A stretch of DNA of 33,180 bases. It comes from Oscillospiraceae bacterium (GTDB lineage: Bacteria; Bacillota; Clostridia; Christensenellales; Aristaeellaceae). Of this stretch, positions 15,430 to 24,204 are shown in pieces. The translations under genes were made by a program, and so were the position numbers. Each line of letters starts with the position of its first letter. The stretch's first letter is position 1. Below the pieces are notes generated by a model that was given only the letters and a program-made list of their open reading frames with translations, was not told the DNA's origin and searched no databases. The stretch is taken from positions 1 to 33,180 of the forward strand of contig JAISWI010000029.1 in the NCBI GenBank assembly GCA_031270865.1. Direction: 5' to 3'.

Positions 15430-17049
15430 TTATGTCGATGGACAATCCCGTATCGCCCCGCTGAGTGTCCTGCGAACCGCGCCCGGACCCTCCAACATAC
15501 TTATGAACAGCCCCTCTATTTTCTCGCCTAAACCGATTTCGTAGAGATCCACCCCGAACAACCGTTCATTGTTCAATATCTGGGTCAGCTGGCCGTTGCA
15601 GCTGCCCGGCTGCCCGAAAACGATGCCCGCCAGCCTCTCGCCCGCGCTTGCCGCGTACGGGTCGGGGCTGATCGGCATGCGGCGCCCAAGGTCGTCAACG
15701 CCCAGCAGGTAGCGCAGCCAGCCCGCTATCGCCAGCGGTATAGCCGTCAAATCCTTAGTATCCAGGCCGTTTTTCGAGTACGCCTTGAGCGTTTCGCCGA
15801 AGCGTATCGCCATCATCGAGCTTTGGTCAACCGTGATTCGCTCGGGCGTGTCCGGGATATTCGGGTTGCTCAGCCGCTCGTCGATCACCTCGCGCAGGAA
15901 CGCTTCAGGCCTGATGATCCCCGGGTTGGCCGCGACTGGCAGGCCCTCCGCGTAACCCAGCCGCTCGACCAGGGCGCGGATGTCCGGGTCGCGCATCCCG
16001 GCCGCGATCGTCGGGATCCCCAGCATGCAGCAAAACGTGCCCATCCCGGTGTGGAGCGGGTTCAGGCAGGCGCATACCTTCATGCGCTCGGCGCGGCTGA
16101 CCGTCTCGCGGCTAACCATGTAGACCCCCACTTGCTCCAGCGGAAACCTGCCGTTTGGGAAATTATCCTCCACTACCAGGTAACCGGGCGCCTCCGCGTT
16201 CACGAATGGCGCGATGTAGGTCCCACTCGCCGTCGAGCGGATGTCCATGTCCTCCAGCCCCAGCGCCTCCAAGCGCGACTGGACGCGCGGGTCCGGGCGC
16301 GGCGTGATCTTATCGATCATGCTCCACGGGAACGACACGCGGCCGGAATCCGATATATACCGTAGGAATTCAGGTTTGGCGAAGCCGTTATTCACCCATA
16401 CTTGCGCTATATACATAATCGACTGGCGCAGCAGGTCACCGTTGCGGCTCACATTGTCTAAACTTAACAAAGCAACCGCCGCTCCTCCGGCGTTATGCCG
16501 TTCCAGCAGCATTGACGCGGCTATACCGATCAGACTTTTGGGATGATCCGGCCCGTCCGACGCGTCGAGCGCGACCGACGGCACGGGATTGCCCAGCGGA
16601 TCGGTGACGGCGTAACCCTTTTCGGTAACCGTGAAGCTGATTATCCGCAGCGAACTCGCCGCCGCGATCCGCTTCAGTCTCGCCAAACCGTGTCCATCCG
16701 CCGCCTGGATGGTATCCGCGACGCTGCCGACGACGGTCAGCTCGTCGCCGCCGTCGGGACGCATCGTCGCCAACAGCGACAAATTATCATATGGTTCATA
16801 ACCATATGGGATAATCTCATCGTCGAACGTCTCCGCCGCGATGATCCCGCAGTCCGCTAACCCAGCGTCCAGCAGGTCCTGATGGACCTTCGCGATGTAC
16901 GCGCGGAAGATATTGCCCGCTCCGAAGTGCAACCAGCGCGGCGAGTCCAACGCGGCTTTTCGGGCAGCGGCCAGGTCGAATCGCGGCAGCCCAATACCCA
17001 CCCGCGCCCACGAATCGCGGTCAACGAGCGAATTCCGATTCAGTTTCAT
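15430..17049 (-). CDS. Mannitol dehydrogenase family protein (fructuronate reductase type)
   Basis: This 539-residue enzyme belongs to the polyol-specific long-chain dehydrogenase/reductase family, which includes mannitol dehydrogenase, fructuronate reductase and tagaturonate reductase. FGAGNIFRAYIAKV is the NAD-binding loop. CLNPLHTGMG carries the family's Asn and His (Asn330, His333) with Lys324 close by, one position off the K-x4-N-x2-H spacing of mannitol dehydrogenase. The NPLHT form is, as I recall, more typical of uronate-type members. The start ATG 17049 has AGGAGG at good distance. It is divergent from the CoA-transferase, across a repeat-rich gap. A role in hexuronate or polyol reduction is likely; the exact substrate is not decidable from sequence. 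Confidence 0.88.
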   Translation of the reverse strand: MKLNRNSLVDRDSWARVGIGLPRFDLAAARKAALDSPRWLHFGAGNIFRAYIAKVHQDLLDAGLADCGIIAAETFDDEIIPYGYEPYDNLSLLATMRPDGGDELTVVGSVADTIQAADGHGLARLKRIAAASSLRIISFTVTEKGYAVTDPLGNPVPSVALDASDGPDHPKSLIGIAASMLLERHNAGGAAVALLSLDNVSRNGDLLRQSIMYIAQVWVNNGFAKPEFLRYISDSGRVSFPWSMIDKITPRPDPRVQSRLEALGLEDMDIRSTASGTYIAPFVNAEAPGYLVVEDNFPNGRFPLEQVGVYMVSRETVSRAERMKVCACLNPLHTGMGTFCCMLGIPTIAAGMRDPDIRALVERLGYAEGLPVAANPGIIRPEAFLREVIDERLSNPNIPDTPERITVDQSSMMAIRFGETLKAYSKNGLDTKDLTAIPLAIAGWLRYLLGVDDLGRRMPISPDPYAASAGERLAGIVFGQPGSCNGQLTQILNNERLFGVDLYEIGLGEKIEGLFISMLEGPGAVRRTLSGAIRDCPST

Positions 17050-17071
17050 CCGTAAAACCTCCTAATAAACC

Positions 17072-17214
17072 CTTGTCTCCCCCACAAGTGGGGATGCCGC
17101 CGTAGCGACGTTCCAAACCTCTTGCCGCACCCCACATGGGGAGATTCCACCACAGCGACGTTCCAAACCTCTTGTCGCACCTTCAAGGGGGGGGACGCCA
17201 CGCCTACAGCGGCA
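17072..17214. repeat. About 2.9 tandem units of a 50-bp repeat with hairpin heads
   Basis: Units begin at 17072 (49 bp), 17121 (50 bp) and 17171 (partial). Each starts CTTG(T/C)C, has a small hairpin of changing sequence, then ends in a stretch containing AGCGACGTTCCAAACCT, which is identical in the first two units. The hairpins are CCCCAC/GTGGGG, CCCC/GGGG and CCTT/AAGG, so pairing is kept while bases differ. The gap 17050-17421 shows no gene. Confidence 0.78.
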
Positions 17215-17221
17215 TACACCC

Positions 17222-17287
17222 CGGTATTTGCCCAGCATCCACCCGGTATCTTCCCGGCATCCACCCGGTATTTACCCGGCATCCACC
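17222..17287. repeat. Three tandem 22-bp units
   Basis: Units at 17222-17243, 17244-17265 and 17266-17287 share the pattern CGGTAT..CCC.GCATCCACC with one to three differences. Adjacent units can fold as CCGG hairpins around an AT-rich loop. They follow directly after the 50-bp repeats. The array is too short and has no spacers, so it is not a CRISPR. Confidence 0.85.
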
Positions 17288-17421
17288 CCATCCCTTCCTA
17301 TTATATCACCTCCCAACGGATTTTTACAGGAAAGATGTATCAACGCGGCGAAGATACCGCACACTGGCATTACAGCCATAAAACCAGGTTGAAACTGGAA
17401 AAACCGAAAGGCGGTGGCGCG

Positions 17422-18948
17422 TTGTTCCGCGTAATGGACGCGCGTGAGGCTGTCGGGATGATACCCGACGGCGCGACGATCGGCATCAACTCATTCCTCG
17501 CGCTGGCAAACCCAACCGCGCTTCACGACGCGCTGGCCGGGCGCGTCCGCGATACCGGCCACCCGCGTGGCCTGACCATCTTCTGCGCGGCTGGGTTCGG
17601 CGGCTGGGACGAGTCCCGCTTCGCCGACCCATACATCGCGCTGGGCGCGGCGCGGCGGATCATCGCGGGGCATTACGCCAGTTCCCCGGCGGCTTTGCGC
17701 CTGATCAGCGAGGACCGTATCGAGGCGTACAACCTCCCGCTGGGCGTGTTGTCCCATACGCTCCGCGCCGCCGCCTCCGGACAGGACGGCATACTAAGCG
17801 GCGTCGGGCTGAACCTGTTCCTTGACCCGGCTATCGGCACGTGCGCGGTCAACGCGCGGTCACGCTCAACCGGATACGCGGGCGAACTGGTCCGGCGCGT
17901 CAATATCGCGGGCCGCGACACGCTTTATTACAAGGCCCCGCGCGTCGATATCGCGCTCATCAAGGGCACCTCATGCGACCCAAACGGCAACATCTCCATG
18001 GAAAACGAGTATCTGACCGTCGACGCGCTGGCCATGGCGCAGGCGGCGCGGCGAGTCGGCGGCAGGGTAATCGTCCAGGTCGACAGGCTGACGCCCAGCT
18101 TCACCAGGCCGCGCAGCGTGATAGTGCCCGGGATACTGGTGGACGCGGTGGTTGTGGACGACAGCGCGGCAGGCGCGGCCGCGCTCGCCCCGGCGATGGA
18201 CGGCGACCTCCACGTCCCGGCCAGCCACATGGACTACTATATGAGCAGGATGGCCGTGCGCAAGAAACCACGCTCGGCGACCGACGAGTCCTCGGATATC
18301 ATCGGCGAGCGCGCGGCAAGGGAGCTAAGGCCGGGCGACGTGGTGAATATCGGGATCGGGATTCCGGAGATGGTCGGGCGGCACGCGTCGCGGTCGGGAC
18401 TGCTGCGCGATATCACCCTTACCGTTGAGTCGGGCGGCATCGGCGGTCTGCCCGCGCCGGGATTGTCCTTCGGCGCGACCATCGGCGCGGACATGATATG
18501 CGACATGGCCAGCCAGTTCGATTTCTACGACGGCGGCGGGCTTAATATCTGCTTCATGGGCGCGTTGGAGATTGACAGGCATGGCAACGTCAACGCGCAC
18601 CAGACCGACAATATGTTCAGCGGCTTAGGCGGTTTCGCCAATATTACATACGCTACGCCTACGGTGGTGTTTTGCCTGACCTTCACCGCGAAGGGACTGG
18701 AGGCGCGGCGTACGGGCGGCGGCGTTGGGATTGTGAGCGAGGGCGGCGTCAAGAAGATTGTGAGGGACGTCGCCGCCGTGAGTTTTTCAGCGCGGAACGC
18801 GCTTGAGAGGGGCCAGCGCGTGCTCTACGTTACGGAGCGCTGCGTATTCCAACTGACCGGGAGCGGGTTGGCGCTGCTCGAAGTTTATGATGGCATAGAT
18901 ATCGACCGCGACATCCGGGCGCGTCTGGATTTCAGGCTGGCCGACTAA
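17422..18948 (+). CDS. Acyl-CoA:acetate/3-ketoacid CoA-transferase (propionate CoA-transferase type)
   Basis: This 508-residue protein fuses the two halves (alpha and beta) of a family I CoA-transferase, which moves CoA between short-chain carboxylic acids. The catalytic glutamate is Glu336 in TVESGGIGGLPAPG. The N-terminal half begins MDAREAVGMIPDGATIGI, close to the family's usual start. The length fits propionate CoA-transferase-type enzymes. I place the start at TTG 17422: GAAAGGCGGTGG (17406-17417) matches the extended anti-Shine-Dalgarno at 10 of 12 positions and sits at ideal spacing. ATG 17335 adds 29 atypical, hydrophilic residues; ATG 17434 is a third choice. It is followed by a GHMP kinase gene 68 bases downstream. 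The substrate pair is not known; a fermentative role is likely. Confidence 0.9.
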   Translation: MFRVMDAREAVGMIPDGATIGINSFLALANPTALHDALAGRVRDTGHPRGLTIFCAAGFGGWDESRFADPYIALGAARRIIAGHYASSPAALRLISEDRIEAYNLPLGVLSHTLRAAASGQDGILSGVGLNLFLDPAIGTCAVNARSRSTGYAGELVRRVNIAGRDTLYYKAPRVDIALIKGTSCDPNGNISMENEYLTVDALAMAQAARRVGGRVIVQVDRLTPSFTRPRSVIVPGILVDAVVVDDSAAGAAALAPAMDGDLHVPASHMDYYMSRMAVRKKPRSATDESSDIIGERAARELRPGDVVNIGIGIPEMVGRHASRSGLLRDITLTVESGGIGGLPAPGLSFGATIGADMICDMASQFDFYDGGGLNICFMGALEIDRHGNVNAHQTDNMFSGLGGFANITYATPTVVFCLTFTAKGLEARRTGGGVGIVSEGGVKKIVRDVAAVSFSARNALERGQRVLYVTERCVFQLTGSGLALLEVYDGIDIDRDIRARLDFRLAD

Positions 18949-19016
18949 CCGCCAGTACACATTCCCCCTCCGGCGGCATACGCTAGTGGGTAATACCGTT
19001 GGGGAGGAATCGTAAA

Positions 19017-20237
19017 GTGGCGGCTTCGGAACCATCCGTAACCATACATGAGCGGCCTGATTGGGCGTCAGGCGAGGTATTCTGCCCGTACCGCGTGTGC
19101 CCGCTGGGGGCGCACTGCGATCACCAACATGGCCGCGTTACCGGAATGGCGTTGGACAAAGGGGTCCACCTGTGGTACGCGCCGACATCCGACGGCAGCG
19201 TGGAGCTGACCAGCGGCAACTTCGGCGGCGAGGCGAGGTTCAACCTGCGGCACATCCCGCCTAAGACGGGCGACTGGATAGACCCGCTGCGCGGCGCGGC
19301 GTTCGCGCTGAAACGCCACGTGGACGGACTATGCGACGAAACGGGCTTGGAACCCGCGAGGCTCACCCGCGGCGTACGCGCCCGGCTGCTGGGCGAGCTG
19401 CCCATCGGCGGGTTGTCGTCCTCGGCGGCTGTGATACTCGCGCTGACGACCGCGTTGTGCCGCGTGAACGATGTGCGGTTGGACGCGTCGGCGATGATCG
19501 ACTTGGTAATATGCGCCGAAAACGATTATGTTGGCGTAAGGATAGGCGCGCTCGACCCCGCGTGCGAGTTATTATGCCGTAAGAACCAATTATTCCACTT
19601 AGACACGCTGACCGGGGACAGGGAATGGATTCCGGCGAACGCGGCCATGCCGCCGTTCGATATCGCGATATTCTTCAGCGGGCTGCCCAGGAATCTGGCG
19701 GGCACCGTCTATAACCAGCGGGTGGAGGACATGAAGGCCGCCGCGCTTGCCGTGGCCGCGTACCGTGGCAAGCCCATGCCCTCGTTCAAGGAGGCGCGGC
19801 TGCGCGGGGTTCCGGCTGAGGCGTATGAGCTTTACCGCGACTGGCTGCCCGAACCGTGGCGGCGGCGGGCGACCCACTTCTTCACCGAGCAGGGACGCAT
19901 CCGCGAGGGCGTGAAGGCATGGCGCGGCGGCGACCTGGCGCGTTTCGGCGAGTTGATATACCAGAGCGGGCGCAGCACCATCCAGAATATGGAGACAGGA
20001 TCGCCCCATCTTAATAAAATTTATGAGAGTATACTCGGACTGGACGGCGTGTACGGCGGCAGGTTCAGCGGCGCGGGGTTCAAGGGTTGCTGTATGGCTC
20101 TGACCGACCCGGAACGCCGCGACAGCGTCCGCGACCGCGTGTCCCATGAATACCTGCGGGCGTTCCCGAAGCTGGAAGGACAGTTCGAGGTGTTCTTCTG
20201 CCAGAGCGCGGACGGGATGTCGCCGCCACGCCAATGA
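19017..20237 (+). CDS. GHMP kinase, galacturonokinase-like
   Basis: This 406-residue sugar kinase has the three GHMP motifs. CPYRVCPLGAHCDHQHG replaces the galactokinase PGRVNLIGEHTDY segment, LPIGGLSSSAA is the ATP loop, and GRFSGAGFKGCCMAL is motif 3. The PYR-CPLGAH-DHQ form and the THFFTEQGRI...VYGGRFSGAGFKGCC run strongly resemble plant galacturonokinase as I remember it, rather than GalK. It would make galacturonic acid 1-phosphate from galacturonate and ATP; a related sugar is possible. The start is GTG 19017, nine bases after GGAGG. The frame stays open to TTG 18999, but that extension includes the ribosome binding site. It lies downstream of the CoA-transferase and near the uronate-type dehydrogenase, which fits acid-sugar metabolism. 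Confidence 0.85.
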   Translation: MAASEPSVTIHERPDWASGEVFCPYRVCPLGAHCDHQHGRVTGMALDKGVHLWYAPTSDGSVELTSGNFGGEARFNLRHIPPKTGDWIDPLRGAAFALKRHVDGLCDETGLEPARLTRGVRARLLGELPIGGLSSSAAVILALTTALCRVNDVRLDASAMIDLVICAENDYVGVRIGALDPACELLCRKNQLFHLDTLTGDREWIPANAAMPPFDIAIFFSGLPRNLAGTVYNQRVEDMKAAALAVAAYRGKPMPSFKEARLRGVPAEAYELYRDWLPEPWRRRATHFFTEQGRIREGVKAWRGGDLARFGELIYQSGRSTIQNMETGSPHLNKIYESILGLDGVYGGRFSGAGFKGCCMALTDPERRDSVRDRVSHEYLRAFPKLEGQFEVFFCQSADGMSPPRQ

Positions 20238-20301
20238 CACATTTGGGAGGTTTCAGGACGATATATCACGCTTGCCCGCTTCCGCGTTCACGGTGCGTTC
20301 A

Positions 20302-20330
20302 TTGACAATCCCACCCAATTAACTTATACT
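20302..20330 (+). promoter_or_regulatory. Strong promoter of the ABC transporter gene
   Basis: A consensus TTGACA (20302-20307) and TATACT (20325-20330) are separated by exactly 17 bases. Transcription would start near 20337, giving a leader of about 30 nt. Confidence 0.88.
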
Positions 20331-20354
20331 ACATATGATAACTAGTTGATTGGG
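20314..20354. promoter_or_regulatory. 11-bp inverted repeat flanking the -10 box
   Basis: CCCAATTAACT (20314-20324) and AGTTGATTGGG (20344-20354) match as inverted repeats at 10 of 11 positions, with a 19-base centre that holds the -10 box and the start site. The left arm is upstream of the start site, so this is more likely a repressor operator in DNA than an RNA hairpin. The right arm runs into the ribosome binding site. Confidence 0.65.
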
Positions 20355-20367
20355 AGGAGCGGAATTA

Positions 20368-23013
20368 ATGCTGAAGCTGACCGGGATTACCAAACATTAT
20401 ATCATGGGCGACACGACCGTAGAAGCCCTTCGCGGCGTCGATATACAGCTGCGCGACGCCGAGTTCGTCGCTGTGCTGGGACCGTCGGGGTGCGGCAAGA
20501 CAACCTTGCTCAACATCATCGGCGGGCTGGACAGGTATACGTCCGGCGATCTCAACATCGACGGGGTCTCCACGAAGGAATACCGCGACGGCGACTGGGA
20601 TATCTATAGAAACAAGGCGGTCGGGTTCGTGTTCCAGACATACAACCTCATCCCCCACCAGACCGTCCTTTCGAACGTGGAGCTTGCGCTGACACTCTCG
20701 GGCGTGAGCAAGAGCGAACGCCGCGCGCGCGCGGCCGACGCGCTGAAGTCCGTAGGCCTGTCCGACCAGCTGCGCAAGAAGCCCAACCAGCTCTCCGGCG
20801 GGCAGACGCAGCGCGTGGCCATCGCCCGCGCCCTGGTCAACAACCCGGAGATATTGCTTGCCGACGAGCCGACCGGCGCCCTCGATACCGAAACCAGCGT
20901 CCAGATAATGGAGATACTCAAAGAAATATCGCGCGACCGGCTGGTGATCATGGTCACGCATAACCCGGAACTGGCGGACCGCTACGCCAGCAGGGTTGTA
21001 CGGCTGCTTGACGGGCGTATTGTCGGCGACACAAACCCCATCCCGCAATCGCCGCGGGCCAACGAGCGTGACCCGTCGTCCAAACTGAAGGAGCGGCGCA
21101 ACAAGAAAAGCCCGCTGTCGATAGCGACCGCGCTGGGGCTAAGCCTCAACAACCTGCTGACCAAGAAGGCGCGGACGATACTGACCGGGTTCGCCGGGAG
21201 CATCGGGATCATCGGCATAGCGTTGATTCTCTCGCTGTCCAGCGGGATGCGGGCGTACATCGCGGGCATCGAGCGCGACACGATGTCCAGTTATCCCATC
21301 ATAATCCAATCCAGCGCGATGGAGATGGGAACGCTGCTCTCCACCGCCGCGAGCCTTAGGCAGGACTCGAGCAGCCATGACCTGGACATGGTCTACTCCA
21401 AGGACGTGATGGGCCGCATGCTGCAGAGCGTGGCCAGCCAGATGAATTCCAACGACCTCGCCTCGTTCAAGGCGTTCCTGGACGGCAGCGAGACGATCCA
21501 AACCGAGGCGCGGGAGATACAATACCAGTACGACACGCCGCTGATAGTCTACAAGCCGGACACATCGGGCGGTCCCGTTCGCCTGGAACCCAGCGTTATC
21601 ATGGAACAGATGGCGCCATCCGGGGCGTCGGGCATGTCCGGCATGGGCTCGATGAGTTCGATGTCCTCCATGATGAGCGGCGGCACGGACGCGTGGGTCC
21701 GCCTGTCCGACAGCAGGGCCGCGCTCGACGAGGAGTACACGACGCTGGCCGGACGGCTGCCCGAGGCCTGGGATGAGGTCGTCGTGATAGTGGACCAATA
21801 TAACGAGATAAGCGACTACATGCTGTTCTCGCTGGGTTTGCGCGATCCGGACGAGCTTCAGCGGCTGATGCTGGACACCTCGTCCGGCAAGGATTTGGGC
21901 GTCGAGGCGGAGGTCTTTACCTATGAGGAGCTGATGGCCTTGACGTTCAAGCTCACGCCCCAGTCGGCGGTATTCGCGAAAACCGAAACAGGCTGGGCTG
22001 ACCGAAGTTCGGACGACGCGTTCATGTCCGGCGTGATCGAAAACGCGGAGGCATTGCGCGTGGTGGGCGTGGTCCGGCAGGAATCCAGCGGCGGGATGAT
22101 GTCTGTCAGCGGCGTAGTCGGGTACACGTCCGCGCTGCTCGACCACGTGAAGGAATCCACGCGCTCCAGCGCGATAGCGGTCGAACAGATGGATAACCCC
22201 GATACCGACGTGTTTACCGGGCGATTGTTCCAGACCGCGGGCCAGGCCGCGCCCACGCTCGACCTGTCCGACCCCGAAACGCTCGATAGGCTGCCGCTGA
22301 CCCAGTCGCAGAAGGCTCAGCTGGCCGCGCTGCCGCCCTCTCAGCAGCAGGCGTTGGCATCGCGCTACATGGATCAGCAGTCCTCATCCGCCACCTACGC
22401 CGAGAATCTGGCGAGGATTGGGGTGTCGGACGACGCGCGCCCGTCCGCGATACGCATATACCCGAACAGCTTCGAGGCGAAGGGAGTCGTCACCGAGGCT
22501 ATTCTCCAGTACAACAAGGACATGTCCGACGCCGGCGAGGATGGGAAGGTTATACAATATACCGACTTCACCGCGATGCTGATGAGCTCCGTCGACAGCG
22601 TGATCGGTGGGATCAGCACGGTGCTGATAGCGTTCGTGGCGATATCGCTGGTCGTTTCATCCATCATGATAGGTATAATCACATACATATCAGTGCTGGA
22701 GAGGACGAAGGAGATAGGCGTGCTGCGCTCCATCGGCGCGAGCAAGGGCGACATATCCCTCGTGTTCAACGCCGAGACGCTGATAGTGGGGTTTGTCGCG
22801 GGGGCGCTGGGCGTTGGGATAACGCTGCTGTTGTGCGTACCCGCCAACATAATCATCGAGAACCTGTCAACTATAAGCAACGCCGCTCAGCTGCCCACTG
22901 CCGGCGCGGTGGGCCTGATAGCGATCAGCATGGTCCTGACGTTCATCGCGGGGCTTATCCCGTCCAGGATGGCCGCGAAGAAGGATCCGGTCGTAGCGCT
23001 AAGGACGGAGTGA
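20368..23013 (+). CDS. ABC transporter ATP-binding/permease fusion (MacB/FtsX type)
   Basis: This 881-residue protein joins an ABC ATPase (residues about 1-225) to an FtsX-type permease. The Walker A motif GPSGCGKTT spans 38-46, the signature is [15 protein letters not shown], and Walker B is [13 protein letters not shown] first membrane helix ([20 protein letters not shown]) follows the ATPase. A large outside domain comes next, then three C-terminal helices. The outside domain holds a Met/Ser/Gly-rich run near [15 protein letters not shown]. Such fusions work as dimers and move envelope substrates or drive mechanotransmission rather than classic import. ATG 20368 is chosen because GGGAGG lies ten bases upstream; the frame extends to 20350 through that site. 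No membrane-fusion protein or regulator is next to it, and its substrate is unknown. Confidence 0.93.
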   Translation: MLKLTGITKHYIMGDTTVEALRGVDIQLRDAEFVAVLGPSGCGKTTLLNIIGGLDRYTSGDLNIDGVSTKEYRDGDWDIYRNKAVGFVFQTYNLIPHQTVLSNVELALTLSGVSKSERRARAADALKSVGLSDQLRKKPNQLSGGQTQRVAIARALVNNPEILLADEPTGALDTETSVQIMEILKEISRDRLVIMVTHNPELADRYASRVVRLLDGRIVGDTNPIPQSPRANERDPSSKLKERRNKKSPLSIATALGLSLNNLLTKKARTILTGFAGSIGIIGIALILSLSSGMRAYIAGIERDTMSSYPIIIQSSAMEMGTLLSTAASLRQDSSSHDLDMVYSKDVMGRMLQSVASQMNSNDLASFKAFLDGSETIQTEAREIQYQYDTPLIVYKPDTSGGPVRLEPSVIMEQMAPSGASGMSGMGSMSSMSSMMSGGTDAWVRLSDSRAALDEEYTTLAGRLPEAWDEVVVIVDQYNEISDYMLFSLGLRDPDELQRLMLDTSSGKDLGVEAEVFTYEELMALTFKLTPQSAVFAKTETGWADRSSDDAFMSGVIENAEALRVVGVVRQESSGGMMSVSGVVGYTSALLDHVKESTRSSAIAVEQMDNPDTDVFTGRLFQTAGQAAPTLDLSDPETLDRLPLTQSQKAQLAALPPSQQQALASRYMDQQSSSATYAENLARIGVSDDARPSAIRIYPNSFEAKGVVTEAILQYNKDMSDAGEDGKVIQYTDFTAMLMSSVDSVIGGISTVLIAFVAISLVVSSIMIGIITYISVLERTKEIGVLRSIGASKGDISLVFNAETLIVGFVAGALGVGITLLLCVPANIIIENLSTISNAAQLPTAGAVGLIAISMVLTFIAGLIPSRMAAKKDPVVALRTE

Positions 23014-23025
23014 TCCAGCGGCATA

Positions 23026-23058
23026 GGCCAGCCCCGACGCTTCCGCGCGGGGCTGGCC
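23026..23058. terminator. Hairpin between convergent genes (ABC transporter and fucosyltransferase-like)
   Basis: GGCCAGCCCC (23026-23035) pairs perfectly with GGGGCTGGCC (23049-23058) around a 13-base loop. It starts 12 bases after the ABC transporter stop. There is no T-tract, but the place and strength suggest a shared terminator. Confidence 0.7.
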
Positions 23059-23080
23059 ATGGCGGTTGGGGCGGTCCGCG

Positions 23081-24085
23081 TCACCGATTCCGACGGTAGA
23101 TAGGCTTCCTGGCAGTTATTTGCCTCCTGTGAATCCTCTGCTGGGCTGGTTTATAAGACGCGGCTGGAACATATATCCTTTCCTTATACTTGTTGCCATT
23201 TATCATGATCGCCCCCGCCGCTACGCTGGAGTTGGCGAAAATGAGCGCGTCGCACTTTGAGAGCATATAGGCGTCACGCAGCACCTCAAGCCCCAGCAGG
23301 TAGTTGTTGTTGACCCTGCTGCTGGCGGTGTAGTGAATGCCCACGATGGTCTCTCCCGCAGCCCGGAGGACATCGTTGTATACGAGAAGTTCTCCGTACC
23401 TTTGCTCGAACGCTTTGACTGTATCCAGTTCATCGCAGGCTAAGAATATCCTGTCGACATAATGGCGGCTTAGATAAGAGTCCAGCTCTTTAATATACAC
23501 GCTTCTCACGCAGGTTTTTGTATCCCAATCATTATCGACACAACGCCGGTCAGTGCCCCTTACGTGTATTCCTACGGATGAGGTCGCGCCTGACAGCAGT
23601 TCCTCATCCTTTTTCAGCGCAGTCCTTGTCACTTCATTAGGCCTTATCAGGTTGGTGATTATACTGCTCGTCACCGCGTTTTTTAGCGTGTCTAGAAAAA
23701 ATCCATCCCTTTTCTGCTGAAAGGGCAATCCAGTCCTATAGCACACGCCTTTTGACAGAATGTGCTTCGCTCTATACGCATATTCTACCGTTTTATTAGT
23801 GGGTTGTTCAAAATAATACTCCCATGAGTTTGTTGTTCCATTAATGCTATCAGATTCATTGAAAAGAGTTCTATAGCTCTGAAAGTCTATTATTGGAATC
23901 AGCGAATTCTTGAGGGCGTATAATATATGCGCGCAAACAACGGTATAGTTGCTAAAAAAGCCTCCTCTTGGCGTGTCTTTACGGTTAATAATATAGAATT
24001 TATCCGACTTTCCAATATTCGGATTGATATAACTCGAAGCCTCCGGGATGAAGTCAAACTTCATGTTATCAATCGTTACAAGCAT
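23081..24085 (-). CDS. Fucosyltransferase-like glycosyltransferase (NodZ/FUT8/POFUT-related)
   Basis: This 334-residue protein looks like an alpha-1,6-fucosyltransferase or O-fucosyltransferase-type enzyme. VGIHVRGTDRR (residues about 171-181) is the H-x-R-x-T-D motif that binds the GDP-sugar. RGGFFSNYTVVCAHILYALKN near the N-terminus and IFLACDELDTVKAFEQRYG and LIFANSSVAAGA further on also fit. There is no signal peptide, so it probably acts in the cytosol on a polysaccharide or other acceptor. It is clearly AT-richer than its neighbours, especially 23700-24080, which suggests horizontal gain. ATG 24085 has only a modest GAGG site. A terminator-like hairpin lies right before it, leaving little room for its own promoter. 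No other cell-surface glycan genes are next to it. Confidence 0.75.
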   Translation of the reverse strand: MLVTIDNMKFDFIPEASSYINPNIGKSDKFYIINRKDTPRGGFFSNYTVVCAHILYALKNSLIPIIDFQSYRTLFNESDSINGTTNSWEYYFEQPTNKTVEYAYRAKHILSKGVCYRTGLPFQQKRDGFFLDTLKNAVTSSIITNLIRPNEVTRTALKKDEELLSGATSSVGIHVRGTDRRCVDNDWDTKTCVRSVYIKELDSYLSRHYVDRIFLACDELDTVKAFEQRYGELLVYNDVLRAAGETIVGIHYTASSRVNNNYLLGLEVLRDAYMLSKCDALIFANSSVAAGAIMINGNKYKERIYVPAASYKPAQQRIHRRQITARKPIYRRNR

Positions 24086-24101
24086 GGATACGCCTCATTT
24101 C

Positions 24102-24135
24102 AAAACAAACGCGGGCGGCTGAATGCCGCCGCGTT
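24102..24135 (-). terminator. Rho-independent terminator of the DMT transporter gene
   Basis: On the minus strand, AACGCGGCGGC and GCCGCCCGCGTT form an 11-bp stem with one bulged base and a five-base loop (24108-24135). This is followed by TTTGTTTTG (24102-24107 and on). It ends 17 bases before the fucosyltransferase-like ATG, so that gene may be read by leakage through it. Confidence 0.75.
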
Positions 24136-24204
24136 CGTAATACTCGCGCTCCTGTCGGTTTACAAAACATTATATGGGCGTCGGGCAAACCGCGTTACCG
24201 ATTG

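Noticed and set aside
17222..17287. CRISPR array
   Set aside because: The three 22-bp units are directly adjacent without spacers and no cas gene is present.
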